A DNA stretch of 64,000 nt from Pseudomonas sp. C1C7 (GCF_013359595.1 NZ_JABFMP010000010.1:1-64000); one strand, 5' to 3'. Positions 8,592 through 18,274 are shown, counted from the stretch's first letter. Numbers and translations: made by a program. Notes: generated from the letters alone by a model not told the origin.

Positions 8592-9329
8592 TTAAAGCCG
8601 AATGATGTTCAACACGTCGCCCGACAGGCTGACCTGCACGCCCGAACCCCATAAAGGATCGCGGCGCAGATCCTCGGAGACCTTGTAATGACCGGCGATG
8701 GAGACCAGTTCAGCGCTCAATTGCTGACAGAAAATCCTGGCTTTGGTGTCGCCCTTGACCCCGGCCAGGACGCGACCACGCATCGGGCCGTATACATGGA
8801 TGTTGCCATCGGCCAGAAGTTCCGCCCCCGGGCTGACCGAGGAGACCACCACCAGGTCGCTGCCCTGGGCATAGATCTGCTGGCCGCCGCGTACGGGGGT
8901 GGTGATGATTTTCGTCGGTTTGATCGTCGGCTCCGGCGGCTTTTCCGGTTTTTTCGGGGCAACCGGCTCGTTCAGATCCAGGGAACGCTCACGGGCGCCG
9001 GACGGCGGCAGCACAGGAATATCGACAGCGATCGCCGCGGCGATGTCTTCGATGCGGCTGGCGCGGATGGCCAGGGTGCGCAGGCCGTGCTGGCGGCACA
9101 CGCGCATCAGCCCCGGCAGATCGATCACGCCTTCGCTGGGCGGAAGTTTGTCCAGGGCCAGGATCAGAGGCGCATTGCTGAAAAAACCAGGGGCCTGGGC
9201 AACCTTGGCGGCCAGTTGCCGGTCGAGGCCTTCCAGATCGTTACGGGCCAGTTCCAACACGGTAATGGCCAGCATGCTGCCCTTCAGCTGGAACACGGAA
9301 TCCTGGTCTTGCGGTTCGGTTTGGCTCAT
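8592..9329 (-). CDS. minC: Septum site-determining protein MinC
   Basis: A 245-residue FtsZ polymerisation inhibitor, with an N-terminal FtsZ-binding domain ([15 protein letters not shown] onward) and a C-terminal beta-helical MinD-binding domain with [16 protein letters not shown] and [14 protein letters not shown] Pro/Lys-rich linker ([10 protein letters not shown]) separates them. The chosen ATG at 9329 gives MSQTEPQ. GTG at 9353 and ATG at 9338 are in frame and cannot be excluded, as none has a strong ribosome site. It is divergent from the acyltransferase gene. Confidence 0.94.
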   Translation of the reverse strand: MSQTEPQDQDSVFQLKGSMLAITVLELARNDLEGLDRQLAAKVAQAPGFFSNAPLILALDKLPPSEGVIDLPGLMRVCRQHGLRTLAIRASRIEDIAAAIAVDIPVLPPSGARERSLDLNEPVAPKKPEKPPEPTIKPTKIITTPVRGGQQIYAQGSDLVVVSSVSPGAELLADGNIHVYGPMRGRVLAGVKGDTKARIFCQQLSAELVSIAGHYKVSEDLRRDPLWGSGVQVSLSGDVLNIIRL

Positions 9330-9447
9330 GGTCGGCATACAACGACTTGTCACTAAAAGTGCCCAGACTTATAACGAGAACGCCCGCAGGCCGCAAGCCG
9401 GGTCGAACGATGTAGAATGCGCGGCCATTGTCTTTCCGGAAGCTTTA

Positions 9448-10380
9448 ATGGATCGCCCGCGTTTTCGAAAATCCTTTCTCTCGCCACGTTTCTGGCCGCT
9501 GTGGTTGGGCCTGGGGCTGTTGTGGCTGATCGTCCAGCTGCCTTACCCGGCCTTGCTGTGGATCGGCCGAGCCCTGGGTGCCCTGATGTACCGGGCGGCC
9601 GGCGAACGGCGGCGCATCGCCAAGCGCAACCTGGAGCTGTGTTTCCCTGAAAAGTCCGCCGCCGAACGCAAGCGCCTGCTCAAGGAAAACTTCGCCTCCA
9701 CCGGCATCGCCTTCTTCGAGATGGCCATGAGCTGGTGGTGGTCGCGCGAGCGTCTGGCCAAGCTGGCCCACGTCGAAGGCCTGGAGCATTTGCAGAAGGC
9801 CCAGCGTGAAGGCAAGGGCGTGATCCTGATGGCGGTGCACTTCACCACCCTGGAAATCGGCGCCGCCCTGCTGGGCCAGCAGCACACCATCGACGGCATG
9901 TACCGCGAGCACAAGAACCCGTTGTTCGACTACGTCCAGCGCCAGGGCCGCGAGCGGCACAATCTCGATTCGCTGGCGGTGGAGCGCGAGGACGTGCGCG
10001 GCATGCTCAAGCTGCTGCGCGCCGGGCGGGCGATCTGGTACGCACCGGATCAGGACTACGGCGCCAAGCAAAGCATTTTCGTGCCGCTGTTCGGCATTCA
10101 GGCGGCCACCGTCACCGCCACCAGCAAATTCGCCCGACTGGGCAAGGCGCTGGTGGTGCCGTTCACCCAGGAACGTCTGGCGGACGGCAGCGGTTATCGC
10201 CTGGTGATCCATGCGCCGCTGGAAGGCTTCCCCGGTGAAACCGAGGAAGAAGACTGCCTGCGCATCAACCAGTGGATCGAAGGCGTGCTGCGCGATTGCC
10301 CCGAGCAGTACCTGTGGGCCCATCGCCGCTTCAAGAGTCGTCCACCGGGCGAGCCCAAGCTGTACGCCAAACGCGGTTGA
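9448..10380 (+). CDS. Lipid A biosynthesis lauroyl acyltransferase family (LpxL/HtrB-like)
   Basis: A 310-residue single-pass inner-membrane acyltransferase that adds a secondary acyl chain to Kdo2-lipid A or its Pseudomonas equivalent. An N-terminal hydrophobic anchor is at about 16-45. The HX4E catalytic motif is HFTTLE at 131-136, followed by family blocks YREHKNPLFD and YAPDQDYG. The ATG at 9448 has GGAAG 6 bp upstream. Which chain is transferred and at which position cannot be read from sequence. It is followed after 50 bp by a patatin gene in the same direction. Confidence 0.88.
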   Translation: MDRPRFRKSFLSPRFWPLWLGLGLLWLIVQLPYPALLWIGRALGALMYRAAGERRRIAKRNLELCFPEKSAAERKRLLKENFASTGIAFFEMAMSWWWSRERLAKLAHVEGLEHLQKAQREGKGVILMAVHFTTLEIGAALLGQQHTIDGMYREHKNPLFDYVQRQGRERHNLDSLAVEREDVRGMLKLLRAGRAIWYAPDQDYGAKQSIFVPLFGIQAATVTATSKFARLGKALVVPFTQERLADGSGYRLVIHAPLEGFPGETEEEDCLRINQWIEGVLRDCPEQYLWAHRRFKSRPPGEPKLYAKRG

Positions 10381-10430
10381 TCCCTACAGCCCAATGCACC
10401 TGGCCTGATGCACCATGGAGGAGCGATGCG

Positions 10431-11603
10431 ATGAGTCCTGCTGAACCGGTAACAGGTTTGATTCTTTCCGGCGGCGGGGCTCGGGCGGCCTATCAGGTCG
10501 GGGTGCTGGCGGCGATTGCCGAGCTGTTGCCGCTCGGCGCCGACAATCCGTTTCCGGTGATCGTCGGCACCTCCGCCGGGGCGATCAACGCGGTCAGCCT
10601 GGCCAGCGGGGCCATGGATTTTCGTTCTGCCATCGAGCGCCTGACCGAGTTCTGGCAGGGCTTTCGCAGTCATCTGGTGCTGCGCAGCGACTGGCCCGGG
10701 GTGATCGGCCAGGCCAGCCGCTTCGTCGGTCACAGCCTGCTGGGCCTGGGCGCTCAGGTGCCGGTGGCGCTGCTTGACAGCTCACCGCTGCGCGACTTGC
10801 TCAACGACAAGTTGCAGATGAACGGCATCGCCGAGGCCATCGCCCACCGGCAACTGCATGCGGTGGCCGTCACCGCCTTCGGCTACGAGTCCGGGCAGGC
10901 GGTGACCTTCTATCAGGGCGGCGGCACCATCCACGACTGGCTGCGTCACCGCCGCATCGGCGTCCCCGCCCGATTGTCCGTCGAACACCTGCTTGCCAGC
11001 TCGGCGATTCCCCTGCTGTTTGCCCCGGTAAAGATCGGCGAAGAGTTTTTTGGCGATGGCGCGGTGCGCCAGTCGGCACCGATCAGCCCGGCGCTGCACC
11101 TGGGGGCCAGTCGCGTGCTGGTGGTGGGGGTCAGTGGCAACCCGCGGGGCATCGATCCAGAGCAACCGTTGCAACGGGCGTATACCGGGCAACAGCCGAC
11201 TCTGGCGCAGATCGGCGGCCATATGCTCAACAGTACCTTCATTGACAGCCTGGAAAGCGACATCGAGTTGTTGCAGCGCTTGAATCAGTTCAGTCGCCTG
11301 ATGCCCGATGGCACGCCGGTCCGCACCCTGGGCGTGGCGCCGGTGGAAGTGCTGGTGATCTCGCCGAGCCAGCCGATCGACGAGATTGCCGCGCGCCATC
11401 GCCATGAGTTGCCGGCGGCATTGCGCCTGTTCCTGCGCGGGCCGGGGGCGACCAGGACGAGCGGGGCGGGAGTGTTGAGTTATCTGCTGTTCGAGGCTGG
11501 GTATTGCAGCGAGTTGATCGATCTGGGGCGGCGCGATGCGTTGGCCAAGAAGGATGAATTGTGCAGGTTTCTGGGGTTGCCGGAGCCGGTGCTGTCGGCC
11601 TGA
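10431..11603 (+). CDS. Patatin-like phospholipase
   Basis: A 390-residue protein with the patatin layout: glycine-rich oxyanion loop SGGGARAAYQVGVL at 13-26, nucleophile elbow GTSAG at 46-50 (Ser48), and catalytic dyad Asp in GDGA near 208. GGAGGA 8 bp before the ATG fixes the start. No signal peptide is seen, so it is probably a cytosolic or membrane-associated serine acylhydrolase on phospholipids or related esters. The C-terminal ~120 residues carry a conserved extension beyond the catalytic domain. Substrate unknown. Confidence 0.88.
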   Translation: MSPAEPVTGLILSGGGARAAYQVGVLAAIAELLPLGADNPFPVIVGTSAGAINAVSLASGAMDFRSAIERLTEFWQGFRSHLVLRSDWPGVIGQASRFVGHSLLGLGAQVPVALLDSSPLRDLLNDKLQMNGIAEAIAHRQLHAVAVTAFGYESGQAVTFYQGGGTIHDWLRHRRIGVPARLSVEHLLASSAIPLLFAPVKIGEEFFGDGAVRQSAPISPALHLGASRVLVVGVSGNPRGIDPEQPLQRAYTGQQPTLAQIGGHMLNSTFIDSLESDIELLQRLNQFSRLMPDGTPVRTLGVAPVEVLVISPSQPIDEIAARHRHELPAALRLFLRGPGATRTSGAGVLSYLLFEAGYCSELIDLGRRDALAKKDELCRFLGLPEPVLSA

Positions 11604-11609
11604 CATTTG

Positions 11610-11750
11610 CGGCGCGGCATTCGCGGGCAAGCCTCGCTCCTACGGGGGCACGCGAATCATTTGCGGCGCGGCATTCGCGGGCAAGCCTCGCTCCTACAGG
11701 GAGTCACGCGGATCCTGTGGGAGCGAGGCTTGCCCGCGAAGCTTTTCAGA
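11610..11750. repeat. Three REP units (two direct, one inverted)
   Basis: Two copies of CGGCATTCGCGGGCAAGCC followed by TCGCTCCTAC occur as direct repeats, then one inverted GTGGGAGCGAGGCTTGCCCG unit. They fill the gap between the convergent patatin and Tsx-like genes. Confidence 0.8.
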
Positions 11751-12536
11751 TCAGAAATGCACCTTGACCAGGAAGCTGGTCACGCTCTGGTCGGTCTTGA
11801 AGCCGTCGGTGTCTTCGATACCGTACTTGTTCTTCCAGTAGTCGTACTCGACACCCACATACAGCTGCTTCTCGCCCAGGTTCAACGCCTTGCCCAGGTC
11901 GTACTTGATCTGCGGGTTGAAGTGCAGGTTGGCGTGGTATTCGCCTTTGCTGTTGACGTCGTTGTCGACCACCCAGTCCATGAAACCGTCGATCAGGATG
12001 CTCGAGTCGCCCACCGGGATGGTGTAGGACCAGACCGGGGTGATCTGCCAGATATCGTCGCCCGGACGGCTGCCTTCGGTGTGGCGGTTGTAGAAGTTCA
12101 GCTGGAAGTAGTCGAAGCCCGGGATGGCCAGGTCGAAGCCAGGACCGATCAGGTAAGACTCGGTATCGTCCTCACCGAACTCGTAGGTCATGGCCAGCAG
12201 CACGTCCTTGACCGGGCCGAATTCCAGTTTCTGGTCGAAGATCTTGTTGAACGACAGGCGCGGGCTGAACTCGCCGTAGTAGGTGTTCTCGCCGGCGAAG
12301 GCGTCTTCCTTGCCGTTGTAGAAGATCTTGTCGTAGAAGAAGAAGTTGTCGCCGTATTTCCAGCCGTCGGCGTGTTCGAAGGTCACGGTCTGCTGAATGC
12401 GCGGATTGACCTGGAAGTCCTTGCCATAAAGGTAAGTCAGGCTGTTGTTCTGCCATTGCAGCAAGTCGCCTGCCATGGCCTGACCCCCTGCCAGCATCGA
12501 TCCCGCCAGCATCAGGCTAGTGCACGTGCGTTTCAT
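11751..12536 (-). CDS. Tsx/OmpK-family outer-membrane nucleoside-type channel, copy 1
   Basis: A 261-residue outer-membrane beta-barrel precursor. A signal peptide (MKRTCTSLMLAG...AMA) is followed by the Tsx/OmpK family start GDLLQWQNNSLTYLYG, alternating beta strands and a C-terminal Phe (VKVHF) typical of BAM-dependent barrels. E. coli Tsx admits nucleosides. Placement beside urate and purine genes suggests purine or nucleoside uptake, which is an inference. The start is supported by GGGAG upstream. It is a close paralogue of the next gene upstream, with the same architecture and length. Confidence 0.85.
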   Translation of the reverse strand: MKRTCTSLMLAGSMLAGGQAMAGDLLQWQNNSLTYLYGKDFQVNPRIQQTVTFEHADGWKYGDNFFFYDKIFYNGKEDAFAGENTYYGEFSPRLSFNKIFDQKLEFGPVKDVLLAMTYEFGEDDTESYLIGPGFDLAIPGFDYFQLNFYNRHTEGSRPGDDIWQITPVWSYTIPVGDSSILIDGFMDWVVDNDVNSKGEYHANLHFNPQIKYDLGKALNLGEKQLYVGVEYDYWKNKYGIEDTDGFKTDQSVTSFLVKVHF

Positions 12537-12906
12537 TCGGTTGCTCCCAAAAGTTGTGGTTTCACGTTTTTTCAAAGTCGACGCTCTGGTGTGGCGCCTT
12601 TTTCTGTAGCTGTTAAAAATCATCCTTTCGGTCAGCGTCAGTGCTGTCAGCAGGGCTGAGCCAAGGCTTTTCGAAAAGCAAAAAAACTCCCGCTCGGCTG
12701 CTCGGGAGCAGTCGATTGAGAGGTTTGGGGGATGCCTTGGTACCGTCCAGCGCCGGGATAAGTTGGCTCGCTGGTCAGGAATTAAATCCGGGCTTTTTTT
12801 TAAAGCGGATTCAGGCGGCCGCGCAGAATACTGACTCCGCGGCCAGGTCTCAAGTGCTCCGCAACGGCGCACCGACGACAGGCTTGGGGCACGGTTGCGG
12901 ATCATC
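12537..12906. other. Intergenic gap between the two Tsx-like genes
   Basis: A 370-bp gap without a supported gene. It holds the ribosome site of copy 1 and a likely terminator for copy 2. The copy 1 promoter should also be here, but no convincing -35/-10 pair was identified. Confidence 0.6.
12679..12708 (-). terminator. Rho-independent terminator after Tsx-like copy 2
   Basis: Read on the minus strand, CTCCCG and CGGGAG form a stem around a 10-nt loop and are followed by seven T residues (12686-12680). It lies about 200 nt after the copy 2 stop. Confidence 0.6.
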
Positions 12907-13692
12907 TTAGAAATGCACCTTCACCAGCAGGCTGGTGGTGTTTTCGTTGGTGTCGAGTCGGCCGTTGTTCTCGATGCCGTATTTGTCCTTCCAGTAGCTG
13001 TATTCGATGCCGGCATACACCTGCTTCTCGCGCCAGCCCATGGCTTTGCCCAGGTCGTACTTGATCTGCGGATTGAAGTGCAGGTTGGCGTGATAGGTGC
13101 CACGGGAGTTCTGGTCGTTGTCGGTCACCCAATCGATGTAGCCGTCGATCAGCAGGCTGGAATTGCCCAGGGGCAGGGTGTAGGACCAGGCCGGGGTGAT
13201 CTGCCACACGCCGTCGCCGGGGCGCGCGCCCTCGGTGTAGCGCTGATAGATGTTGAGGGTGACGAAGTTGAAGCCGGGCACCTTGAGGTCGAAGCCGGGG
13301 CCGATCAGGTAAGCCTCGGTGTCGTCTTCGCCGTTCTCGTAGGTCATGGCGAGCAACACGTCCTTGATCGGGCCGAATTCGATTTTCCTGTCGAAGATCT
13401 TGCCGAAGGACAGGCGCGGGCTGAACTCGCCGTAGTAGGCGTGGGAGCCTTTGTTCCGGTCGCCCTTGCCGTTGTAGTAGGTGCTGTCGATGAACATGAA
13501 GTTGTCACCGTACTTCCAGCGGTCCGCGTGTTCGAAGGTCACCGTCTGCTGGATCGACGGGTTCACCTTGAAATCCTTGCCGTACAGGTAACTGATGCTG
13601 TTGGTCTGCCACAGCAGTAGATCGCCGGCCATGGCCTGGCTGGTGGCCAGCAATCCTGCAACCAACAACATGCTTGTCTGTGTCCGAATCAT
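12907..13692 (-). CDS. Tsx/OmpK-family outer-membrane nucleoside-type channel, copy 2
   Basis: A 261-residue precursor with a signal peptide ending SQAMA, mature start GDLLLWQTNSISYLYG, and C-terminal VKVHF. It aligns without gaps over most of its length with copy 1 and clearly arose by duplication. The sequences have diverged enough (for example GNSSLLIDGYIDWVTDND versus GDSSILIDGFMDWVVDND) that both are probably maintained. GAGGAG precedes the ATG. It lies 75 bp downstream of the NCS2 permease gene on the same strand, so permease and channel may be co-expressed. Substrate inferred to be a purine, nucleoside or urate. Confidence 0.85.
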   Translation of the reverse strand: MIRTQTSMLLVAGLLATSQAMAGDLLLWQTNSISYLYGKDFKVNPSIQQTVTFEHADRWKYGDNFMFIDSTYYNGKGDRNKGSHAYYGEFSPRLSFGKIFDRKIEFGPIKDVLLAMTYENGEDDTEAYLIGPGFDLKVPGFNFVTLNIYQRYTEGARPGDGVWQITPAWSYTLPLGNSSLLIDGYIDWVTDNDQNSRGTYHANLHFNPQIKYDLGKAMGWREKQVYAGIEYSYWKDKYGIENNGRLDTNENTTSLLVKVHF

Positions 13693-13767
13693 CTGTTGCT
13701 CCTCGTCTTTTTATTTTTCTCAGGCAAAGGCAGCCCCAACCCCCGGGTGGGGGCGGTGCCTGTTCGA

Positions 13768-15126
13768 TCAATGCGAGTGGGCGTGGCAGTCGTTGGCCGC
13801 GGCGCGTTCCTTTCCGCCGAGGATGTTGAACAGCAGGTTCAGCGACAGCGCGCTGAGGGTGGCCATGGCGATGCCGCTGTGGGTGATCGGGCTCATCCAC
13901 AGGGGCAGGTGGGCGAAAAACTCCGGACGCACCACCGGGATCAGGCCCATGCCGATGCTCACCGCCACCAGCAGCTGGTTGCGACGGTCACCGATGTCGG
14001 TTTCCTGAAGAATCTTGATACCGGTGGCGGCGACCATGCCGAACATCGCAATCGCCGCGCCGCCAAGTACCGCCGGTGGAATCGAGGCCACCAGGAAAGC
14101 GGCCTTGGGCAGCAGGCTGAGGACGATCAGCAGGCCGCCGGCGACGATGGTCACCGAACGGCAGCGCACGCCGGTCATCTGCACCAGGCCAATGTTCTGG
14201 GCGAAGGAGGAGTGGGTGAAGGTGTTGAAGAAGCCGGCGAAGAACGACGCGCCGGCATCGCACAGCAAGCCGCGACGCAGCATGCGCGGGCAGACTTCCT
14301 GGCCGGTGATCTTGCCCAGGGCCAGGAACATCCCGGTGGACTCGACGAAAATGATCACCACCACCAGGCACATCGACAGGATCGGCGCCAGCTCGAACTT
14401 CGGCATGCCGAAGTGCAGCGGGGTGACGAACTGCACCCAGGGCGCGTTGGCCATGCCGCTGAGGTCGACCATGCCGATCACGCCGCAGAGCACGTAGCCC
14501 AGGCACATGCCGATCAGCACGGAAATGTTGACCCAGAAGCCGCGCATGAAGCGATGTACCAAGAGGATGGTGCCCAGCACCAGGGCGGCGATGGTCAGGT
14601 AGATGGGGGAGCCGAACTGCGCGGCCTGGGCGCCACCGCCGGCCCAGTTCACGGCCACCGGGAACAGCGACAGGCCGATCGAGGTGATGACGGTGCCGGT
14701 CACCAGCGGCGGGAAGAAGCGCACCACCTTGGACATGAACGGCGCGATCAGCATGCCGAAGAAACCCGCGGCGATGGTGGCGCCGAAGATCCCTTGCAGG
14801 CCGATGCCCGGCATGCCCGCCATGGCCACCATGCTGCCGACAGCGGCAAAGCTGGCGCCCATCATCACCGGCATGCGGATCCCCATCGGACCGATGCCGA
14901 GGGATTGCACGATGGTGGCGATGCCGGCGACCAGCAGGTCGGCGTTGATCAGGAAGGCGATTTCTTCACGGCTCAAGCCCGCGGCCTGTCCGATGATCAA
15001 CGGCACCGCGATGGCGCCGCCGTACATCAGCAGAACGTGTTGCAGGCCAACCAGGATCAGTTGCAGGAGGGGTAAACGCGAAATGGCGGGTGCGTCGGGA
15101 ATACGGGCCTTGGATAGCTCGGACAT
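13768..15126 (-). CDS. NCS2 family nucleobase permease, probably urate/xanthine
   Basis: A 452-residue polytopic inner-membrane transporter of the nucleobase-ascorbate (NCS2) family with about 12-14 hydrophobic helices. Family marks include an N-terminal QLILVGLQHVLLMYGG, a central FVESTGMFLALG and the signature FAQNIGLVQMTG. The start at 15126 is backed by GAGGTG. A His-rich tail (CHAHSH) closes the protein. Adjacency to puuD and the urate-degradation genes makes urate or xanthine the likely substrate (UacT-like). This is inferred from context plus family, since substrate residues cannot be assigned with certainty. Confidence 0.85.
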   Translation of the reverse strand: MSELSKARIPDAPAISRLPLLQLILVGLQHVLLMYGGAIAVPLIIGQAAGLSREEIAFLINADLLVAGIATIVQSLGIGPMGIRMPVMMGASFAAVGSMVAMAGMPGIGLQGIFGATIAAGFFGMLIAPFMSKVVRFFPPLVTGTVITSIGLSLFPVAVNWAGGGAQAAQFGSPIYLTIAALVLGTILLVHRFMRGFWVNISVLIGMCLGYVLCGVIGMVDLSGMANAPWVQFVTPLHFGMPKFELAPILSMCLVVVIIFVESTGMFLALGKITGQEVCPRMLRRGLLCDAGASFFAGFFNTFTHSSFAQNIGLVQMTGVRCRSVTIVAGGLLIVLSLLPKAAFLVASIPPAVLGGAAIAMFGMVAATGIKILQETDIGDRRNQLLVAVSIGMGLIPVVRPEFFAHLPLWMSPITHSGIAMATLSALSLNLLFNILGGKERAAANDCHAHSH

Positions 15127-15216
15127 GCAACACCTCGGATCTTTTTTATTCTTGTGAGTTACAGCTGTCGGGTGGCTCACAGCTGTTTCTTTGCATCAGG
15201 CTGACCGCGTTGCGGC

Positions 15217-15290
15217 TGTTCGCGGGCAAGCCTCGCTCCTACCGATCGGAGTGGATCCTGTAGGAGCGAGGCTTGCCCGCGAAGCTTTTC
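15217..15290. repeat. REP inverted pair
   Basis: TTCGCGGGCAAGCCTCGCTC and its mirror GAGCGAGGCTTGCCCGCGAA lie between the permease start and the puuD stop. Confidence 0.8.
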
Positions 15291-15295
15291 AACGA

Positions 15296-16600
15296 TTAAT
15301 TGGTCGGAGCACCCTGAACGATCCAGGCACCGATCAGATCGCGTTCCTGCTGGGTCATCTGGGTGATGTTGCCCAACGGCATGATCTGGGTGGCGACCGC
15401 CTGGGCCTGGATCCGCGCCGCGTTCTGGCGGATCTGCTCAGGGGTGTCGAACATCACGCCGGCCGGGGCCGCGCTGAACAGCGGGCTGGTCGGTTTGGCC
15501 GAGTGGCAGACCGCGCAACGTTCCTGGATCACACTGTGCACCTTGTCGAAACCGGGGCCTGCGTTGGAGGCCTGCGCGGGAGCTGCGGCAGGGGCTTCTG
15601 CAGGTTTGGTTTCAGCCGGCTTCAAGCCGCCACCCACCGCTGTTTCCGGCAGCGGCTGGTACTCGATCGCCGCAGGTGCCTTGGCCACTTCCGGAGCATT
15701 GGACATCGGCTTCGGACCGGTCACGTAGGCCAGGCAGATCATGCCCACCGCTGCCACCGGCAGGGTCCAGGCGAACTTGTGGCTGTCGTGACGGGTGTTG
15801 AAGTAGTGACGCACCAGCACCGCGAAAATCGCGATCCCGGCCAGGATCAACCAGTTGTACTGGCTGCCGTAGGTGCTCGGGAAGTGGTTGCTGATCATGA
15901 TGAACAGCACCGGCAGGGTGAAGTAGTTGTTGTGACGCGAACGCAGCAGGCCCTTGGCTGGCAACGCAGGGTCCGGCGTGCGGTTCTCGGCGATGGCCGC
16001 GACCAGTGCGCGTTGCGCCGGCATGATGATGCGGAACACGTTACCGACCATGATGGTGCCGATCAGCGCGCCGACGTGCAGGTACGCACCACGACCGCTG
16101 AACACCTTGCTGAAGCCATAGGCCGCGCCGATGATCAGTACGAACAGGATGAAACCGAGCAGGGCAGGGCGTTTGCCCAGGGCCGAGTCGCAGAGGAAGG
16201 AGTAGACGAACCAGCCGATGAACAGCGAGCCCAGACCGATGGCCACGCCTTCAGGGCCGCTCAGGGTGCTGCCCGGAGCCAGCAGGTAGAGCGTCGGGTT
16301 GGAGTAGAACACCACGCACAGCAGCGCGATACCCGACATCCAGGTGAAGTAGGCTTCCCATTTGAACCAGTGCAGGTTGTCCGGCATGGTCGGTGGAGCC
16401 AGTTTGTATTTTTCCAGGTGATAGATGCCGCCGCCGTGGATCGCCCACAAGTCACCAGCCAGACCGCTTTTCGGGTTGACCCGATTGAGGTTGTTCTCCA
16501 GCCAGACGAAATAGAACGACGCGCCGATCCAGGCCACACCGGTAATCATATGAACCCAGCGCACGCTCAGGTTCAGCCATTCCAACAGATGTGCTTCCAC
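15296..16600 (-). CDS. puuD: Membrane-bound urate hydroxylase PuuD with C-terminal cytochrome c
   Basis: A 434-residue integral membrane uricase that oxidises urate to 5-hydroxyisourate and passes electrons to its own cytochrome c domain instead of making H2O2. About eight transmembrane helices begin with WVHMITGVAWIGASFYF. A Pro/Ala-rich linker (PAEAPAAAPAQA) near 330-345 leads to a cytochrome c domain with the haem motif CAVCH near 360 and a possible axial Met in IMPLGN. No soluble uricase is encoded nearby, so PuuD is the cluster's urate oxidase. It lies downstream of allA on the same strand. Confidence 0.92.
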   Translation of the reverse strand: MEAHLLEWLNLSVRWVHMITGVAWIGASFYFVWLENNLNRVNPKSGLAGDLWAIHGGGIYHLEKYKLAPPTMPDNLHWFKWEAYFTWMSGIALLCVVFYSNPTLYLLAPGSTLSGPEGVAIGLGSLFIGWFVYSFLCDSALGKRPALLGFILFVLIIGAAYGFSKVFSGRGAYLHVGALIGTIMVGNVFRIIMPAQRALVAAIAENRTPDPALPAKGLLRSRHNNYFTLPVLFIMISNHFPSTYGSQYNWLILAGIAIFAVLVRHYFNTRHDSHKFAWTLPVAAVGMICLAYVTGPKPMSNAPEVAKAPAAIEYQPLPETAVGGGLKPAETKPAEAPAAAPAQASNAGPGFDKVHSVIQERCAVCHSAKPTSPLFSAAPAGVMFDTPEQIRQNAARIQAQAVATQIMPLGNITQMTQQERDLIGAWIVQGAPTN

Positions 16601-16651
16601 AGTCTTTACCTCTCGCCTGTCACTCTTGTTGTCGAGTGATCAGACCTTCTC

Positions 16652-17155
16652 TTATTGGTGGGGGGCGAGGATCAAACGCTCATCCTCTTTGAAGAAATGC
16701 TCATCGCAGTTATTGCCTGTGCCACTGCGATCAACCACCAGGAAGTCATCCCGCTTTTCGATCGTCAGCACCGGGTGGTGCCAGACGCCGCGATGGTAAT
16801 TGATGCCCTGCCTGCCGTTGGTGACGAAGGCGCGGACCAAGCCTGATACAGGTGCATCGCCAAGTGGCGCGACCACGATCAGAAAGGGGTTGCCGAGCAG
16901 CGGAATGAAAGCCTGGCTGCCCAGCGGATGGCGCTCCAGCATGCTCACGGTCAGCGGCATGTCCTGCGCGTCGGCGCGGAAGATGCTGATGATCGCGTTG
17001 TCCTCTGGCGTGGCGGTCTGGACCGTCGCCAGTTTGTGGAAGCGCATGGTCGAACCGTTGTTGATCATGAAGTGATCGCTGCCGTCGGTTTCGATCACGT
17101 CACCGAAAGGGGCGAAGGCTTCTTTGGTCAGCGGTTCAATCGTCAGTGTGCGCAT
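16652..17155 (-). CDS. allA: Ureidoglycolate lyase
   Basis: A 167-residue cupin-like enzyme releasing urea and glyoxylate from ureidoglycolate, the last step of the pathway here. Family features include the start LTIEPLTKEAFAPFGDVI, NYHRGVWHHPVL around 122-133 and DFLVVDRSG. The ATG at 17155 follows GGAAAAG. An upstream in-frame extension is REP-derived and was rejected. It sits between alc and puuD, with a REP pair separating it from alc. Confidence 0.92.
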   Translation of the reverse strand: MRTLTIEPLTKEAFAPFGDVIETDGSDHFMINNGSTMRFHKLATVQTATPEDNAIISIFRADAQDMPLTVSMLERHPLGSQAFIPLLGNPFLIVVAPLGDAPVSGLVRAFVTNGRQGINYHRGVWHHPVLTIEKRDDFLVVDRSGTGNNCDEHFFKEDERLILAPHQ

Positions 17156-17194
17156 GCTGTTCTTTTCCGAATTCTGTGTTGTTGGTTCTATTGT

Positions 17195-17268
17195 CATCGC
17201 TGGCAAGCCAGCTCCCACAGGTTTTGTGAACACCTCGGTTCTTGTGGGAGCGGGCTTGCCCGCGATTG
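17195..17268. repeat. REP inverted pair between alc and allA
   Basis: Diverged unit ATCGCTGGCAAGCCAGCTCC and mirror GGGAGCGGGCTTGCCCGCGA. It is the only REP inside the otherwise compact puuE-uraD-alc-allA-puuD run and may cause partial termination or differential mRNA stability. Confidence 0.75.
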
Positions 17269-17278
17269 GGTTCACCGC

Positions 17279-18274
17279 TTATTTAGCGACCTTGCCCAAA
17301 ACACGCAGGCGGCTCACGCCACCATCCGGGAACACGTTCAGGCGGATGTGGGTGATCGGGCCCAGGGCCTTGATCTGCTCGGCGAAGGTGTGTTCGGCGT
17401 GCATTTCCAGCTTCTGGCTTGGCAGCAGTTCGCGCCAGAACAGCGACTGGGTTTCGATCTGGCTGTCGGTGCCGCCTTTGACGAAGGCGCCCTGGATCGA
17501 GCAGCTGTCCGGGTAGTTGCCCTTGAAGTGCAGGGTGTCGACGATGACTTTCTCGACTTCACCGGCATGGCCCAGGGCGACGATCACCCAGTCATTGCCA
17601 GGGGTGCGACGACGGGCGGTTTCCCAGCCGTCGCCCATGTTGATGCCACGGCCCGGGTTCAGGATGTTGCTCATGCGGCCGAAGTGCTCGTCGGAGCAAG
17701 CCAGGGCGCGACCGCCGTTCAGGGCAGCAGCCAGGTCGACCTGTTCGTTGTCGCCGATGGCCGACCAGTCGCGGAACGGCACGCCGTAAACGCGCAGACG
17801 GGCCACGCCGCCATCCGGGTAGATGTTGAAGCGCAGGTGGCTGAAGGCCTGGTCGTTGTTGATTTCGTGGTAGTGGTGGCTGTTGCCTTGCAGCTCGACG
17901 GCCGACAGCACTTCAACCCACTGGGTGTTTTCGTTCGGCTCGCCTTCGGCCAGGAAGCAGGCTTCCAGGGATGCCGATGGCGGGAAGTTGCCGGTGAAGA
18001 ATGAAGTGTCGATGTCCACGCCCTTGATCGAGCCGGGCACGCCCAGGCGGATCACGGCGCTGTCATAGCCTTCGAAGCGCTTGCGGCGCGACTCCCAGCC
18101 ATCCATCCACTTGCCGTTGTCATCGAACACGCCCTCCTTCCACACGGCCGGGGTCGGTTGGAACAGACGGTTGGCGTCTGCGAACCAGTCATCGGTGACC
18201 GAGATGATTTTGGTGCCCAGGCGGGCGTCGGCCAGGTTGACGAACTTCTCGAAAGGTACGGCGTAAGCTTTCAT
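17279..18274 (-). CDS. alc: Allantoicase
   Basis: A 331-residue enzyme that hydrolyses allantoate to ureidoglycolate and urea. Two homologous allantoicase repeats are visible: [25 protein letters not shown] in the first half and [25 protein letters not shown] in the second. Length and the start [20 protein letters not shown] fit bacterial Alc. It follows uraD by 86 bp in the same operon. Confidence 0.95.
   Translation of the reverse strand: MKAYAVPFEKFVNLADARLGTKIISVTDDWFADANRLFQPTPAVWKEGVFDDNGKWMDGWESRRKRFEGYDSAVIRLGVPGSIKGVDIDTSFFTGNFPPSASLEACFLAEGEPNENTQWVEVLSAVELQGNSHHYHEINNDQAFSHLRFNIYPDGGVARLRVYGVPFRDWSAIGDNEQVDLAAALNGGRALACSDEHFGRMSNILNPGRGINMGDGWETARRRTPGNDWVIVALGHAGEVEKVIVDTLHFKGNYPDSCSIQGAFVKGGTDSQIETQSLFWRELLPSQKLEMHAEHTFAEQIKALGPITHIRLNVFPDGGVSRLRVLGKVAK

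Noticed and set aside
13696..15075. 459-codon frame opposite the NCS2 permease gene
   Set aside because: Its composition (mostly His, Gln, Asp, Gly) is non-biological and the permease is certain.
14990..15200. Purine riboswitch ahead of the NCS2 permease gene
   Set aside because: Only about 170 bp separates the permease from puuD, most of it a REP pair, and no purine-riboswitch-like conserved core was recognised.
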